Shown: piece by piece, positions 26,239 through 35,395 of the stretch
Position numbering within the stretch: the stretch's first letter is position 1
Layout: every line of letters starts with the position of its first letter
Origin: Bradyrhizobium ottawaense
GTDB taxonomy: Bacteria > Pseudomonadota > Alphaproteobacteria > Rhizobiales > Xanthobacteraceae
Length of the DNA: 64,000 bases
Assembly: GCF_002278135.3 (NCBI RefSeq)
Contig: NZ_CP029425.2
Span: forward strand, 3,820,001 to 3,884,000
Direction: 5' to 3'
Notes under the pieces: model-generated
Databases searched by the model: none
What the model was told of the DNA's origin: nothing
The model's input: the letters and a program-made list of their open reading frames with translations, nothing else
Program-made: the position numbers and the translations under genes

Positions 26239-27396
26239 TCAATCGGGCCGCGGCTTGGTGCGAACCAGGAACAGCGCCGCCAGCGCCGACAGGCTGAGCG
26301 CGGACGAGACGATCAGCACCTTGGCGCCCATGAGGTCGATCAGCAGGCCGAAGGTCAGCGGCGCCACCGCCTGCGCCATGCGTGCCGGCGCGCCGATGAT
26401 GCCGAGACGGTAGCCGAAATCCTTCGGGCCGAAAATCGACAGCGGCAGCGTGCCGCGCGCGATCGTCAAGATGCCGTTGCCCGAGCCGTGGAACAGCGCA
26501 AACGCGCTCGCCGCGGCGCCGCCGAAGATCGCCACGATCACCGCGCCGATCGGGTGGGTGAGGCAGGCGAGCCGGGTCGACCACAACGGATGGAAGCGGC
26601 TGAGGAAGCCGGCCTCCAGGATGCGCGCGCCGACTTGCGCCGGGCCGATCAGCGCGCCGGCCGCGATCGCCTCGACCGGCGTTGCGCCCGTCGTCTCGAG
26701 GATGCGGGGGAAATGCGCGGCCATCGCGCCGGTGACGGTCCAGACCGCCGCGAAGATGAAGGCGAGCAGGATCATGGTGCGGTCGAGCGGCAGATGCGGT
26801 TTCTCCGCCGCGGCCGCCGCCTGCTTGGCGCCCTTGATCGTCGGCAGCACGAAGAAATTGAGCGGCAGGCCGATCAGGATGTTGGCGGCCGCCCAGGCAA
26901 AGCAGGTCTCGCGCCAGCCGATATGCGACAGGCCCCAGGCCGTGAGCGGCCAGCCGACGGTGGAGGCGAAGCCCGCCATCAGCGTGATACCCGTGATGGG
27001 CCTGCGCGCCTCGGTGCCGTAAATGCGCCCCAGGGCGGCGAAGGCGGCGTCGTAGAGCCCCATCGCCATTCCGATTCCGAGCACGAGCCAGGCGATCACC
27101 ATCACCGGGACGGAATGCGCGAAGCCAAGCAGCGCGAGGCCGGCGGCAATCGTCAGGTTCGAAGCCGACAGCACCTGCCGGCCGCCGACAAGATCGATCT
27201 GACGCCCGATGCGCGGGCCGAGCATCGCCGAGATCACCAGCGAGGCCGAGAACGCGCCAAAGATCCAGTTGGAGGAGACGCCGAGGTCGCGCGCCATGGG
27301 ATCGGCGATCAGCGCCGGCAGATAATAGCTGGACGCCCAGGCCAGGGTCTGCGTGGTCCCGAGCGCCAGGATGATCGGAAGCTGGCGCTGGCTCAT
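26239..27396 (-). CDS. MFS transporter
   Basis: Major facilitator superfamily permease of 385 aa with about twelve hydrophobic segments. The N-half carries LPALIADPMARDLGVSSNWIFGAF and the loop 2-3 motif GPRIGRQIDLVGGRQVL, a variant of the MFS motif A. The substrate is not deducible. The ATG at 27396 (MSQRQLPIILALGTTQTLAW) is preferred; an in-frame GTG at 27447 would add 17 residues without a ribosome-binding site. It faces the divergent cyclase gene at 27562. Confidence 0.88.
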   Translation of the reverse strand: MSQRQLPIILALGTTQTLAWASSYYLPALIADPMARDLGVSSNWIFGAFSASLVISAMLGPRIGRQIDLVGGRQVLSASNLTIAAGLALLGFAHSVPVMVIAWLVLGIGMAMGLYDAAFAALGRIYGTEARRPITGITLMAGFASTVGWPLTAWGLSHIGWRETCFAWAAANILIGLPLNFFVLPTIKGAKQAAAAAEKPHLPLDRTMILLAFIFAAVWTVTGAMAAHFPRILETTGATPVEAIAAGALIGPAQVGARILEAGFLSRFHPLWSTRLACLTHPIGAVIVAIFGGAAASAFALFHGSGNGILTIARGTLPLSIFGPKDFGYRLGIIGAPARMAQAVAPLTFGLLIDLMGAKVLIVSSALSLSALAALFLVRTKPRPD

Positions 27397-27561
27397 AGTC
27401 TTGTATTTCTGGTCGGCAGGGACATCGGTTCCATTTGCAGCCGGCACGACAGTGCGTCAACAGCGGTTGCGGCATATTCGACCTGCTGCAGGCGGGCGCC
27501 TTGGTTGCATGACGTTCGCGCGTGGCCTTCCGCTCGTCACGAATGCACGCCATAATGGCGT

Positions 27562-28821
27562 ATGCAATTGACCTCGCGCCTTGCGCTGATGAACTGGCTG
27601 ACCGGCCAGGGGCTCACGGGCCTTCCCGAAATCGACCTGCTCCGCGGCTTCTGCGAGCGCTGCCGCGCCGAAGGGCTGGAGCTGTCGCGTGCGCTGGTCG
27701 TGATCGACACGCTGCATCCGATCTACGAGGGCCGCGGCTTCCGCTGGAGCGACCGTCCCAGCAACGAGAGCGACGCGTTCGAATACGGCTCGACCGCCGA
27801 GGGCGACGCCGCCGCAAGCTGGCGCCGCTCGGTGTTCTTCCACATGCTGGAGCACGGCCACGACGAGATGGTGATCGATCTGGCCGACGCGCCGTCGATG
27901 GATTTCTCGCAGATCGGCGAGCTCGCCGAAAAGGGCCACAAGCACTATCTCGCCTTCGTGCACCGCTTCGGCGAGAATGGCGCGCTCGGCCTGATGGACT
28001 GCCTCTATTCCTGCTGGACCACGCGCCGCGACAGCGGCTTCAGCGAGGGTGAGCTGGAGGCGCTGCGCGATCTCGTCCCGGTGCTGGGGCTCGCGATCAA
28101 ATCGGCGCAGCAGGTCGACATCGCGCGCACGCTCGGGCGCGTCTATCTCGGCCGCGACGCCTCCGAGCAGGTGCTGCGCGGCCGCATCTCGCGCGGCGTC
28201 ACCGAGCGCATCAACGCCGTGCTCTGGTACTCCGATCTGCGCGGCTCGACCGGAATCAGCGAGAGCATCGGCCCCGACGAGATCATCCCGTTCCTCAACG
28301 ATTATGCGCAGGCCGTGATCGACGCGATCCACGAGGCCGGCGGCGACGTGCTCAAGCTGATCGGCGACGGCGTGCTCGCGATGTTCTGGGGTGAGGACAT
28401 GGCGGATGCGCGGCGCGCTGCGCTCCGCGCCGAGCATCTGTTCCGCAAGAACGTCGCGGCGCTGAACCGGCGGCGGGAGGCCGACGGCCGTCCCACCACG
28501 TCGGCCTATATCGGCCTGCATGTCGGCGAGGTCTTCTACGGCAATATCGGCAGCGAGGACCGGCTCGATTTCACGGTTGTCGGGCCGACGGTGAACGAAG
28601 TCAGCCGCATCGCCTCGATGAGCCGCTCGGTCGACCGCGAGCTGCTGGCATCGGCGGAATTCTACAAGGGCCTGGATGCCGCCGGCCGGCGCTATCTCGT
28701 GTCCACCGGCCGCTACGCGCTACGCGGCATCGGCCGCGCGCAGGATCTCTACACGCTCGATCCCGAGGTCGATGCCAGCGAGCCTGTGACGGGGAGCTAC
28801 GAGCGATATCTGGCGAATTAG
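27562..28821 (+). CDS. Class III adenylyl/guanylyl cyclase with unassigned N-terminal domain
   Basis: The 419-aa protein makes cAMP or cGMP from the triphosphate. The catalytic domain covers about residues 205-385: metal-binding aspartates in LWYSDLRGSTGISE and LKLIGDGVLAMFWGED, and the Asn-Arg pair intact in VVGPTVNEVSRIASM. This is the only one of the three cyclases in the window with the canonical Asn. The N-terminal 200 residues have no membrane helix or domain I can name; they include a helical LPEIDLLRGFCERCRAEGLEL and a mixed segment that could be GAF/PAS-like. It is transcribed divergently from the MFS gene. Confidence 0.88.
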   Translation: MQLTSRLALMNWLTGQGLTGLPEIDLLRGFCERCRAEGLELSRALVVIDTLHPIYEGRGFRWSDRPSNESDAFEYGSTAEGDAAASWRRSVFFHMLEHGHDEMVIDLADAPSMDFSQIGELAEKGHKHYLAFVHRFGENGALGLMDCLYSCWTTRRDSGFSEGELEALRDLVPVLGLAIKSAQQVDIARTLGRVYLGRDASEQVLRGRISRGVTERINAVLWYSDLRGSTGISESIGPDEIIPFLNDYAQAVIDAIHEAGGDVLKLIGDGVLAMFWGEDMADARRAALRAEHLFRKNVAALNRRREADGRPTTSAYIGLHVGEVFYGNIGSEDRLDFTVVGPTVNEVSRIASMSRSVDRELLASAEFYKGLDAAGRRYLVSTGRYALRGIGRAQDLYTLDPEVDASEPVTGSYERYLAN

Positions 28822-28850
28822 CCCGGCTGCAGCAAACACACACCGTCAGT

Positions 28851-28926
28851 GCGAGCGCAGCGAAGCAATCCAGGGTCTTTCTACGGAGGGATTCTGGATT
28901 GCTTCGTCGCGAAGAGCTCCTCGCAA
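28851..28926. repeat. Palindromic intergenic repeat
   Basis: GCGAGCGCAGCGAAGCAATC and CAG (28851-28873) pair imperfectly with CTGGATTGCTTCGTCGCG (28894-28911) and the following CTCGC. It lies between two convergent genes, where it could also act as a bidirectional terminator. It is the same type as the element at 14112-14225. Confidence 0.7.
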
Positions 28927-28937
28927 TGTCGGCGTAA

Positions 28938-30182
28938 CTAGCAGCGCACCGCCACCTCATCCCCCACCATGTCCGGCTGCCGGTCCAGCGCCACGGCCGG
29001 CGACAGCCAGATCACCAGCGCCTGCACGCCGAATACGGCGGCCGCGAGATAAAGGCAGGCTTCCGCGCTCCAGAGGCCGCCGACGATCGCGCCCAGCGCC
29101 GAGCCGAGCGGGCGGGCACCGTAGCTCATGATGTTGATGGCGGAGACGCGGCCCAAGAGGCGCGGCGGCGTCACCGACTGGCGCAGCGTCGTGGTCGAGA
29201 TCACCCACAGGATCGGCCCGACGCCGAGCAGGAAGAAGCTCAACGCCGCGAGCCAGGGCGAGGGGATCAGTACCGTCAGCGCCATCACAACAGCTGCAAC
29301 GAAACCCGTGACCGGGCCGAGGCCGACGACGGTGCCGAACGCGAGCCGCTGCATCACGCGCGTTGCGAACAGCGCGCCGATCACCATGCCGACGCCGTAC
29401 ATGGTCAGCACCGTGCCGACGCCGGCGGCGGTGAGGCCGAGATGGCGCACGGCATAGGGCACGAACACCGCGATCTGCAGGAACCAGCCGGTGTTGAAGA
29501 TGAACTGGGTGATGAACACCGGCCGCAGCAGCGGATGGTGGAATACGAAGGCCGCGCCTTCGCGGATGTCCTGGAGCGGATGGCGCCGCGGGGCGGGGGC
29601 ACGCGCGGGTTCAAAGATGCCCGAGAGCAGCACGACAGCGATGGCCGAGAGCGCCGCGGCAAAGCCGAAGGCCGGGCTGGCGCCCCACCATCCCACAAGT
29701 GCGCCGCCGAGGGCGGGTCCGCTTGCGAAGGCGACGGTTCGCGCCAGCTCAATGCGGGCATTCGCCGCCGGCAGGAGGTCAGAGCTGACCAAGGACGGCA
29801 CCAGCGCCGGCGCGGCCACGCTGTAGACCACTGTGCCGCACACGGCTGCGAAGCCGAGCAGCGCCAGCAGCGGAAGATTGAGGGCGCCGAGCGCGAGCAG
29901 CAGCACGATTGTCCCGAGGGCCACCGCCCGCAGCGCCTCGGCCCCGGCCATCAGCGAGCGACGCGAGATGCGGTCGGCGAGCAGGCCGGCCGGGATCGCG
30001 AACAGCACGAAGGGCAGGGTCAGTGCGGTCTGCAACAGGCCGGTCTGGCCTTCGGCGACCCCGAGCGTGAGCACGGCGACGATGGGAGCTGCGGCCAACG
30101 CGATCTGCTCGGCTGACTGCGCCGCGAGGTTGGACCAGGCGAGGCGGCCAAAGGTGTCGGGGAGGCGAGGCGGGTTTGACAT
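28938..30182 (-). CDS. MFS transporter, enterobactin-exporter-like (MFS_3 type)
   Basis: A 414-aa permease with about twelve membrane helices. Landmarks are FGRLAWSNLAAQSAEQIALAAAPIVA, FAIPAGLLADRISRRSLMAGAEALRA (the MFS motif A region) and GRVSAINIMSYGARPLGSALGA in the C-half. This arrangement is characteristic of the DUF894/TMEM-like efflux subgroup that includes EntS. The start at 30182 has AGGAAAT upstream. The substrate is unknown. It is divergent from mntH, with the operator-bearing region between them. Confidence 0.87.
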   Translation of the reverse strand: MSNPPRLPDTFGRLAWSNLAAQSAEQIALAAAPIVAVLTLGVAEGQTGLLQTALTLPFVLFAIPAGLLADRISRRSLMAGAEALRAVALGTIVLLLALGALNLPLLALLGFAAVCGTVVYSVAAPALVPSLVSSDLLPAANARIELARTVAFASGPALGGALVGWWGASPAFGFAAALSAIAVVLLSGIFEPARAPAPRRHPLQDIREGAAFVFHHPLLRPVFITQFIFNTGWFLQIAVFVPYAVRHLGLTAAGVGTVLTMYGVGMVIGALFATRVMQRLAFGTVVGLGPVTGFVAAVVMALTVLIPSPWLAALSFFLLGVGPILWVISTTTLRQSVTPPRLLGRVSAINIMSYGARPLGSALGAIVGGLWSAEACLYLAAAVFGVQALVIWLSPAVALDRQPDMVGDEVAVRC

Positions 30183-30298
30183 GGCTCATTTCCTGCAAAG
30201 TCGGGTAGGCGCCAGTATCCGGCGCCAACGGCCGTCAAACCCACCCGCTTCCCGACACGGCGGCGAATAACGGCAGGAACGGGAACCCATGCCGCTAG

Positions 30299-30322
30299 AT
30301 GCAGTTGCAAATGAGTTGCAAT
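30299..30322. promoter_or_regulatory. TTGCAA inverted-repeat operator upstream of mntH (candidate Mur box)
   Basis: TTGCAA at 30305-30310 and again at 30316-30321, separated by ATGAG, 28 bp before the mntH start. Each hexamer is self-complementary, so the site is both a direct and an inverted repeat. In rhizobia mntH is repressed by the manganese-responsive Fur homologue Mur; the position and TGCAA cores fit such a site. The regulator binding is an inference. Confidence 0.6.
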
Positions 30323-30349
30323 AAGACTCGATTTCGGTATTCTCGCCCC

Positions 30350-31702
30350 ATGGATGCCCGATCGCCTGATTTGAGTCCCGACGCCGCCGGCTGGCGCGCT
30401 GATGCGCCCGTCACCAAAAGTCTCGCCGAGGTCAACGCCACGGTCGCCGTTCCGGCCGCTGGCCGCTGGTGGCGCCGGCTGCTCGCCTTTGTCGGCCCAG
30501 GCTATCTGGTCTCAGTCGGCTACATGGACCCCGGCAATTGGGCGACCGACCTCGCCGGTGGCTCCAAATTCGGCTACACGCTGCTGTCGGTCATCCTGCT
30601 TTCGAATTTGATGGCGATCCTGCTGCAGTCGCTGGCGGCACGGCTCGGCATCGTCACCGACCGCGACCTTGCGCAGGCTTGCCGCGCCACCTATTCGCCG
30701 GCGGTGAATTTCCTGCTCTGGCTGGCCTGCGAGGCGGCGATCATCGCCTGCGATCTCGCCGAGGTCATCGGCACGGCGATCGCGCTCAAACTCCTGTTCG
30801 GCATTCCCCTGATCGGCGGCGCGCTGCTCGCGGCGCTCGATGCCTTCCTGCTGCTGCTCCTGATGAACCGCGGCTTCCGTTTCCTCGAAGCCTTCGTCAT
30901 CGCGCTGCTGGCGGTGATCGCGGTCTGCTTCGCGGTCCAGATCGTGGCTGCGGCGCCGCCGGTGGCGGAGGTCCTGCACGGCTTCATGCCGAAGAGCGAG
31001 ATCTTCACCAACCCGGAAATGCTCTACATCGCGATCGGCATCATCGGCGCGACGGTGATGCCGCATAATCTCTATTTGCATTCCTCGATCGTGCAGACGC
31101 GCGCCTATGAGCGCAACGACACCGGCCGGCGCGAGGCGATCAAATGGGCGACGACGGACTCGACCATCGCCCTGATGCTGGCGCTGTTCATCAATGCCGC
31201 GATCCTGGTGGTCGCAGCCGCAACCTTCCACAAGAGCGGCCATTCCGACGTTGCCGAGATCGGCCAGGCCTTCGAGCTGCTGTCGCCGCTGCTCGGCCTC
31301 GGCATCGCCTCGACGCTGTTCGCCGTGGCGCTGCTCGCCTCCGGCCTCAACTCGACGGTGACGGCGACGCTCGCCGGCCAGATCGTGATGGAGGGCTTTC
31401 TCGACCTGCGCCTGCCGAGCTGGGCGCGCCGCCTGCTCACGCGCGGCATCGCCATCGTTCCGGTGATCGTTGTTACGGCGATCTATGGCGAGCGCGGCAC
31501 GGCGGATCTGCTGGTGTTCAGCCAGGTCGTGCTGTCGATGCAGCTGCCCTTTGCGGTGATCCCGCTGGTCCGCTTCGTCTCCGACCGTCGCAAGATGGGG
31601 CAGTTTGCGATTCCGGGATATGTCGCGGCGATCGCGTGGATCGTCGCGGGCGTCATCGTGATTTTGAACGTGAAGCTGCTGGTGGATACGCTGTTCGGGT
31701 AA
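30350..31702 (+). CDS. mntH: Nramp-family Mn2+ transporter
   Basis: MntH imports manganese with protons. The 450-aa length and about eleven membrane segments are normal. TM1 carries the metal-site motif [14 protein letters not shown] (DPGN), and TM6 has [15 protein letters not shown] (MPH), both required for Mn2+ binding. The start at 30350 ([15 protein letters not shown]) is preferred; the frame is open further upstream through the operator. Expected to be induced by Mn limitation. Confidence 0.95.
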   Translation: MDARSPDLSPDAAGWRADAPVTKSLAEVNATVAVPAAGRWWRRLLAFVGPGYLVSVGYMDPGNWATDLAGGSKFGYTLLSVILLSNLMAILLQSLAARLGIVTDRDLAQACRATYSPAVNFLLWLACEAAIIACDLAEVIGTAIALKLLFGIPLIGGALLAALDAFLLLLLMNRGFRFLEAFVIALLAVIAVCFAVQIVAAAPPVAEVLHGFMPKSEIFTNPEMLYIAIGIIGATVMPHNLYLHSSIVQTRAYERNDTGRREAIKWATTDSTIALMLALFINAAILVVAAATFHKSGHSDVAEIGQAFELLSPLLGLGIASTLFAVALLASGLNSTVTATLAGQIVMEGFLDLRLPSWARRLLTRGIAIVPVIVVTAIYGERGTADLLVFSQVVLSMQLPFAVIPLVRFVSDRRKMGQFAIPGYVAAIAWIVAGVIVILNVKLLVDTLFG

Positions 31703-32200
31703 GGGGGCGGCGGCTATTTGTCCGGCCCGTTCAAGTGGGCCTTGCCCGGACGGCCCCCCGATCAGGCAGCGAGCATGACCTTTGCGAAAGCGAGCGTCTG
31801 CCCGGTTTGATGTGTTGGCTGGCGACGTTGCTTCCGTTTCGCGCGCAGGGGTTGCAAAACCTGGCGTCGGAACTCGATTTGGCAAACTGTCACTTTTCAA
31901 TCTGTGCGGCGCGCGTATACTAGTTGCAATTGCTGACCGGGCGTACAATAATAACCCCTGTTTCAGCATTGATTTTGCTTCCGGCGGGATGATCGGCGGG
32001 TCCTGCGCCGGACCAAGAGCGGCCACTGCAAATCTCCGGGCTCATCTATCGGTTGTGCGCGAATATGGTTGGCGCACGAAATTTTTGGTTTGATCGTTTG
32101 GATTGATCGACAGCTTGTTTTTCTGCTGAGCGGGTTCACGCCCCGAAGGGGCGATGTTCAAGCCAGAACGCGTTGGTAATTTCGTTCAAGTCATTGATGA
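31703..32200. other. Intergenic region before the cyclase-ATPase cluster
   Basis: A 498-bp region without a credible gene. GC drops in parts (around 31910-31960 and 32080-32130), which is where a promoter for the downstream cluster is most likely. A 15-nt hairpin with arms CGCCCC/GGGGCG lies at 32139-32153, within the expected leader of that transcript. No terminator with a T tract follows mntH. Confidence 0.4.
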
Positions 32201-35200
32201 GTGTGTGCTGCCGTGACCAGGTGTCCCGCTTGTTCAGCCCGTATTTCCCGCGAGCATCGCTTCTGCTCTCAATGTGGCGCGAGTCTCAATTGTAACGCGG
32301 AGGAGCCGGGCGCCCCGGAGCGCGATGCGCACGTCGTCCAGCTGCACCATCATCTTCCCGTTCGCTCGCAGATGCTGACTGAAAACAAGCAGGTCAGCGT
32401 GCTGTTCGTCGACGTCTGCAACTCGACCTCCCTTTTGCAGCATGTCGACCCCGAGGAAGCCCGCGCCTATCTCGGCAGGGCACTGGACCGGCTGGCTGAG
32501 GCGGTCGAGACCTATGGCGGCACGGTGAGCCAGTTGCTCGGCGATGGCCTCGTCGCCTTGTTCGGCGCGCCCGTGGCGCAGGAAGACCACGCCCTGCGGG
32601 CGTGCCTTGCCGCTCTCAAGATGCAGAGAGCATCCATTCCAGCCCATGACGTCGGAGGCGTTGTCAGCCCGACGCTGCGCATCGGTATCAATTCGGGCGA
32701 GGTGCTGGTCGGTATCGTCGGACAATACCGGTGGTCCCATTACGGCGCGGACGGAAAGACAATCCATCTCGCCTCGCGGCTTGAGAAGATGGCGCCGCCC
32801 GGAGGCATCCTGATCAGCGCCGCGACGCAGCGGCTGGTCGCGCAGCAGATCGACACGCGTACGGCCGGCGTGCGGATCGTGCGCGGACTGGATGATCCGA
32901 TCGAAGTGCATGAAGTCGTGGTCGAGACCGAAAGTTCGGCGGCAGCGCCGTTGACGCGGAAACAGCGCTGGGCGCCTCTGATCGGACGCGAAGACACGTT
33001 GAGGATCCTGGAAGGGGCCCTGGAGACCGTTCAAAGGTCCGGAATGCGAACCGTCGGGTTGTGCGGCGATGCCGGGATCGGCAAGTCGCGCCTGATCGTC
33101 GACTGGATGGACAGCCTCGCGCGGGAGGGGGTTGAAGTCTGCTTTTCCCAGGCGAGAGGATATGCGAGCACGCGGGCCTACAGCACCGCCACCGATCTGA
33201 CCGCAAGTTTGGTCGGGCTTCCGCAAACCAGCGCGGCGGACATTCGGCATTCCGCCAAGCAGACGTTGATCGCGAAATGGCCCGATGACGGCGCCGAGCA
33301 TCTGGCGGCGGTCAATGATCTCTTGGGACTTGCGGCGCCGGATGAGGCCTGGCTGGCGCTGAACCCGGCGCAACGACGGCGCCGGATCGGCGAGGCGCTG
33401 CTCTGGCTCGTGCGCAGACGCGTGCGGTCCGGCGCGTTCCTGCTCGTGCTCGAGGACGTCTTCCTGGCCGACCGCGAGAGCCGGCGGCTGTTCGAGGGCC
33501 TGCTTCCCAAACTTCAGGCGCTGCCGGTCCTGATTTGCGTCACCTATCGCCCGGATTTCGACCATCAGTGGCGTCGAGCATCCTGGTTTTCCGAGCGCGT
33601 GATCGAGCCGCTGGGCGACGGAGAAATGCTCCAGCTCGCGCGCGCCTGTCTCGGCGATGATCCGTCCGTGCTCGGCGTCATGACCGAACTGGTCGCGCGT
33701 GCCGACGGCAATCCCTTCTTCCTGGAGCAACTGGTCTTCACGCTGATCGATGACGGGTCGTTGGAAGGGACCCCGGGCGCCTACCGTTTGCAGAGGCCTT
33801 TCGGAGAGCTGCGCGTGCCGGGCTCCATTGCGGCGGTGATCGGGGCGCGGGTCGACAGGCTGCCCGAAGCCGCAAAATCGGCGCTCGAAGCTGCGGCCAT
33901 CCTGGGCGATCCCATCACGCACGATTTGGTTGCGGCGATGCAGGCCGTGGACCTCGAGCGCGCCGAAGAACTGCTAGGCCTTTGTGTCGCGTCCGGATTG
34001 CTGACGAGTCCGGATCAGGCGAGGGGCTCGCACGGATCGCACGCCTTCGCGTTCCGCCATGCGCTGGTCCGTGACGTCGTGCTCGGGGTGCTCACGCGCG
34101 CCAGGCTCAAGGCACTTCATCGCCAGGCCTTCCTGGCGCTGCACGCCCAGCCCGGGGCCGCCGATGTCGATGCCGCGCCGGCACTGGCTCATCATGCCTT
34201 CGGGGGCGAGGAATGGGAACAGGCGGCAAGATTCGCCGTCAAGTCGATGGCTCGTGCCATCTCGCGCTCGGCCAATCAGGAGGCCGTCCAGCTGCTGGAA
34301 AAGGGCATCCAGGCGGCACGGCGCGTCGAGGGCGCGACGACCGCCCAGACCCTGGAGCTCGCGCTTCGGCTGGAGGCCATTGGCGCAATGCTGGCTCTCG
34401 GGCAGATCGACGAGATCTTCGACAACATGGAGCGGGCTGAAGCCATCGCCGTGCAACTGAACGATCAGCGTGCAAGGGCGGCGGTTTCGACCGAGACGGC
34501 GGTGTTTCTGTGGATGCGCGGACGTTTCGAGCAAGGTCTGGGGTACGCTTCGCAGGGACTGGAAGCGGCTCGCCTCGCACAGCGTCGTCACATGATGATG
34601 GCGGCGCATCAGACCCGCCTCATGCATCTGCATGCGCTCGGGCGGTACGCGGACGCGGCGGCCGAAGGTCACATCCTGCTGTCGGACTACGAACCGGAAT
34701 TGTCGGCGCATTATGTCCAGTCCGGCTGGGCTGCGATTCCGATCATCAACCTGTACGCATTTCATGCCAGCACGCTGTGGCGCCTCGGGGATGGCGGCGC
34801 CGCGGACGATTTCTGCGCCAAGAGCTATGAGATTCTGTCGAACATCGATCACCCATATTCCCGTCTGTTGATCGACACGGTCCAATCGCAGATCTGGGTC
34901 GAACGCGAGGAGCTCGACCGTGCCGAGTCCCTGATGCGCACGGGTGTGCAGCAATGCATGACGCACAACGTGCCGACGATGCTGTCCGTGTGCACCGGCG
35001 TTCTCGGCAGCGCGCTGGCGCGCAATGGCAAGGCTGCCGAAGCGGTGCCCATGCTGGAGAAGGGGTTCGCCGATCGCATCTACGAGGCGGCCGGCCCCTA
35101 TGGCAGGACGTTCATGCGCGTGAGCCTGGGTGTCGCCTATCGCAAGCTCGGACGACTGGATGATGCGATCGCTGTCGGACGCAAGGCGGTCGAGCAGGCC

Positions 35201-35395
35201 GCTGAGGAATACGGACACCAGACCGAAGCCCTGTACGAGCTCGCCGAAACGCTGCGGCAGGCCGGCGATCAGGCCGGGGCCGAAGCGCATTTCAAGCGAA
35301 CCGCCGAGGCGGCGGAGCGTCTGGGTATGCCTCACTACCGGAAACGGGCCGCTGCGGCGCTCGCAGATCGGCGGAAGGACGGGTACGCAGCATGA
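32201..35395 (+). CDS. Zinc-ribbon / class III cyclase / STAND ATPase / TPR protein
   Basis: A 1064-aa multidomain protein. A zinc ribbon occupies residues 8-25 (CPAC ... CSQC). A class III cyclase domain follows at about 60-240, with metal aspartates D71 (SVLFVDVCNST) and D115 (QLLGDGLVALFGAP); the Asn-Arg pair reads IHLASRLE, with His in place of Asn. An AAA_16/STAND NTPase follows at about 265-560, with Walker A GDAGIGKS (K295) and a Walker B-like LLVLEDV. The remaining 400 residues are helical, TPR-like repeats ending in AEAHFKRTAEAAERLGMPHY. The start is uncertain: GTG at 32201 or GTG at 32213. It overlaps the P450 gene by 4 nt (ATGA) and so is coupled to it. A sensor/switch role is inferred. 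Confidence 0.87.
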   Translation: MCAAVTRCPACSARISREHRFCSQCGASLNCNAEEPGAPERDAHVVQLHHHLPVRSQMLTENKQVSVLFVDVCNSTSLLQHVDPEEARAYLGRALDRLAEAVETYGGTVSQLLGDGLVALFGAPVAQEDHALRACLAALKMQRASIPAHDVGGVVSPTLRIGINSGEVLVGIVGQYRWSHYGADGKTIHLASRLEKMAPPGGILISAATQRLVAQQIDTRTAGVRIVRGLDDPIEVHEVVVETESSAAAPLTRKQRWAPLIGREDTLRILEGALETVQRSGMRTVGLCGDAGIGKSRLIVDWMDSLAREGVEVCFSQARGYASTRAYSTATDLTASLVGLPQTSAADIRHSAKQTLIAKWPDDGAEHLAAVNDLLGLAAPDEAWLALNPAQRRRRIGEALLWLVRRRVRSGAFLLVLEDVFLADRESRRLFEGLLPKLQALPVLICVTYRPDFDHQWRRASWFSERVIEPLGDGEMLQLARACLGDDPSVLGVMTELVARADGNPFFLEQLVFTLIDDGSLEGTPGAYRLQRPFGELRVPGSIAAVIGARVDRLPEAAKSALEAAAILGDPITHDLVAAMQAVDLERAEELLGLCVASGLLTSPDQARGSHGSHAFAFRHALVRDVVLGVLTRARLKALHRQAFLALHAQPGAADVDAAPALAHHAFGGEEWEQAARFAVKSMARAISRSANQEAVQLLEKGIQAARRVEGATTAQTLELALRLEAIGAMLALGQIDEIFDNMERAEAIAVQLNDQRARAAVSTETAVFLWMRGRFEQGLGYASQGLEAARLAQRRHMMMAAHQTRLMHLHALGRYADAAAEGHILLSDYEPELSAHYVQSGWAAIPIINLYAFHASTLWRLGDGGAADDFCAKSYEILSNIDHPYSRLLIDTVQSQIWVEREELDRAESLMRTGVQQCMTHNVPTMLSVCTGVLGSALARNGKAAEAVPMLEKGFADRIYEAAGPYGRTFMRVSLGVAYRKLGRLDDAIAVGRKAVEQAAEEYGHQTEALYELAETLRQAGDQAGAEAHFKRTAEAAERLGMPHYRKRAAAALADRRKDGYAA

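Noticed and set aside
32201..35395. Known anti-phage STAND (Avs) or CBASS system
   Set aside because: There is no nuclease, protease or SMODS-type cyclase effector; the cyclase is class III and the partners are heme enzymes. Nothing else nearby looks like a defence island.
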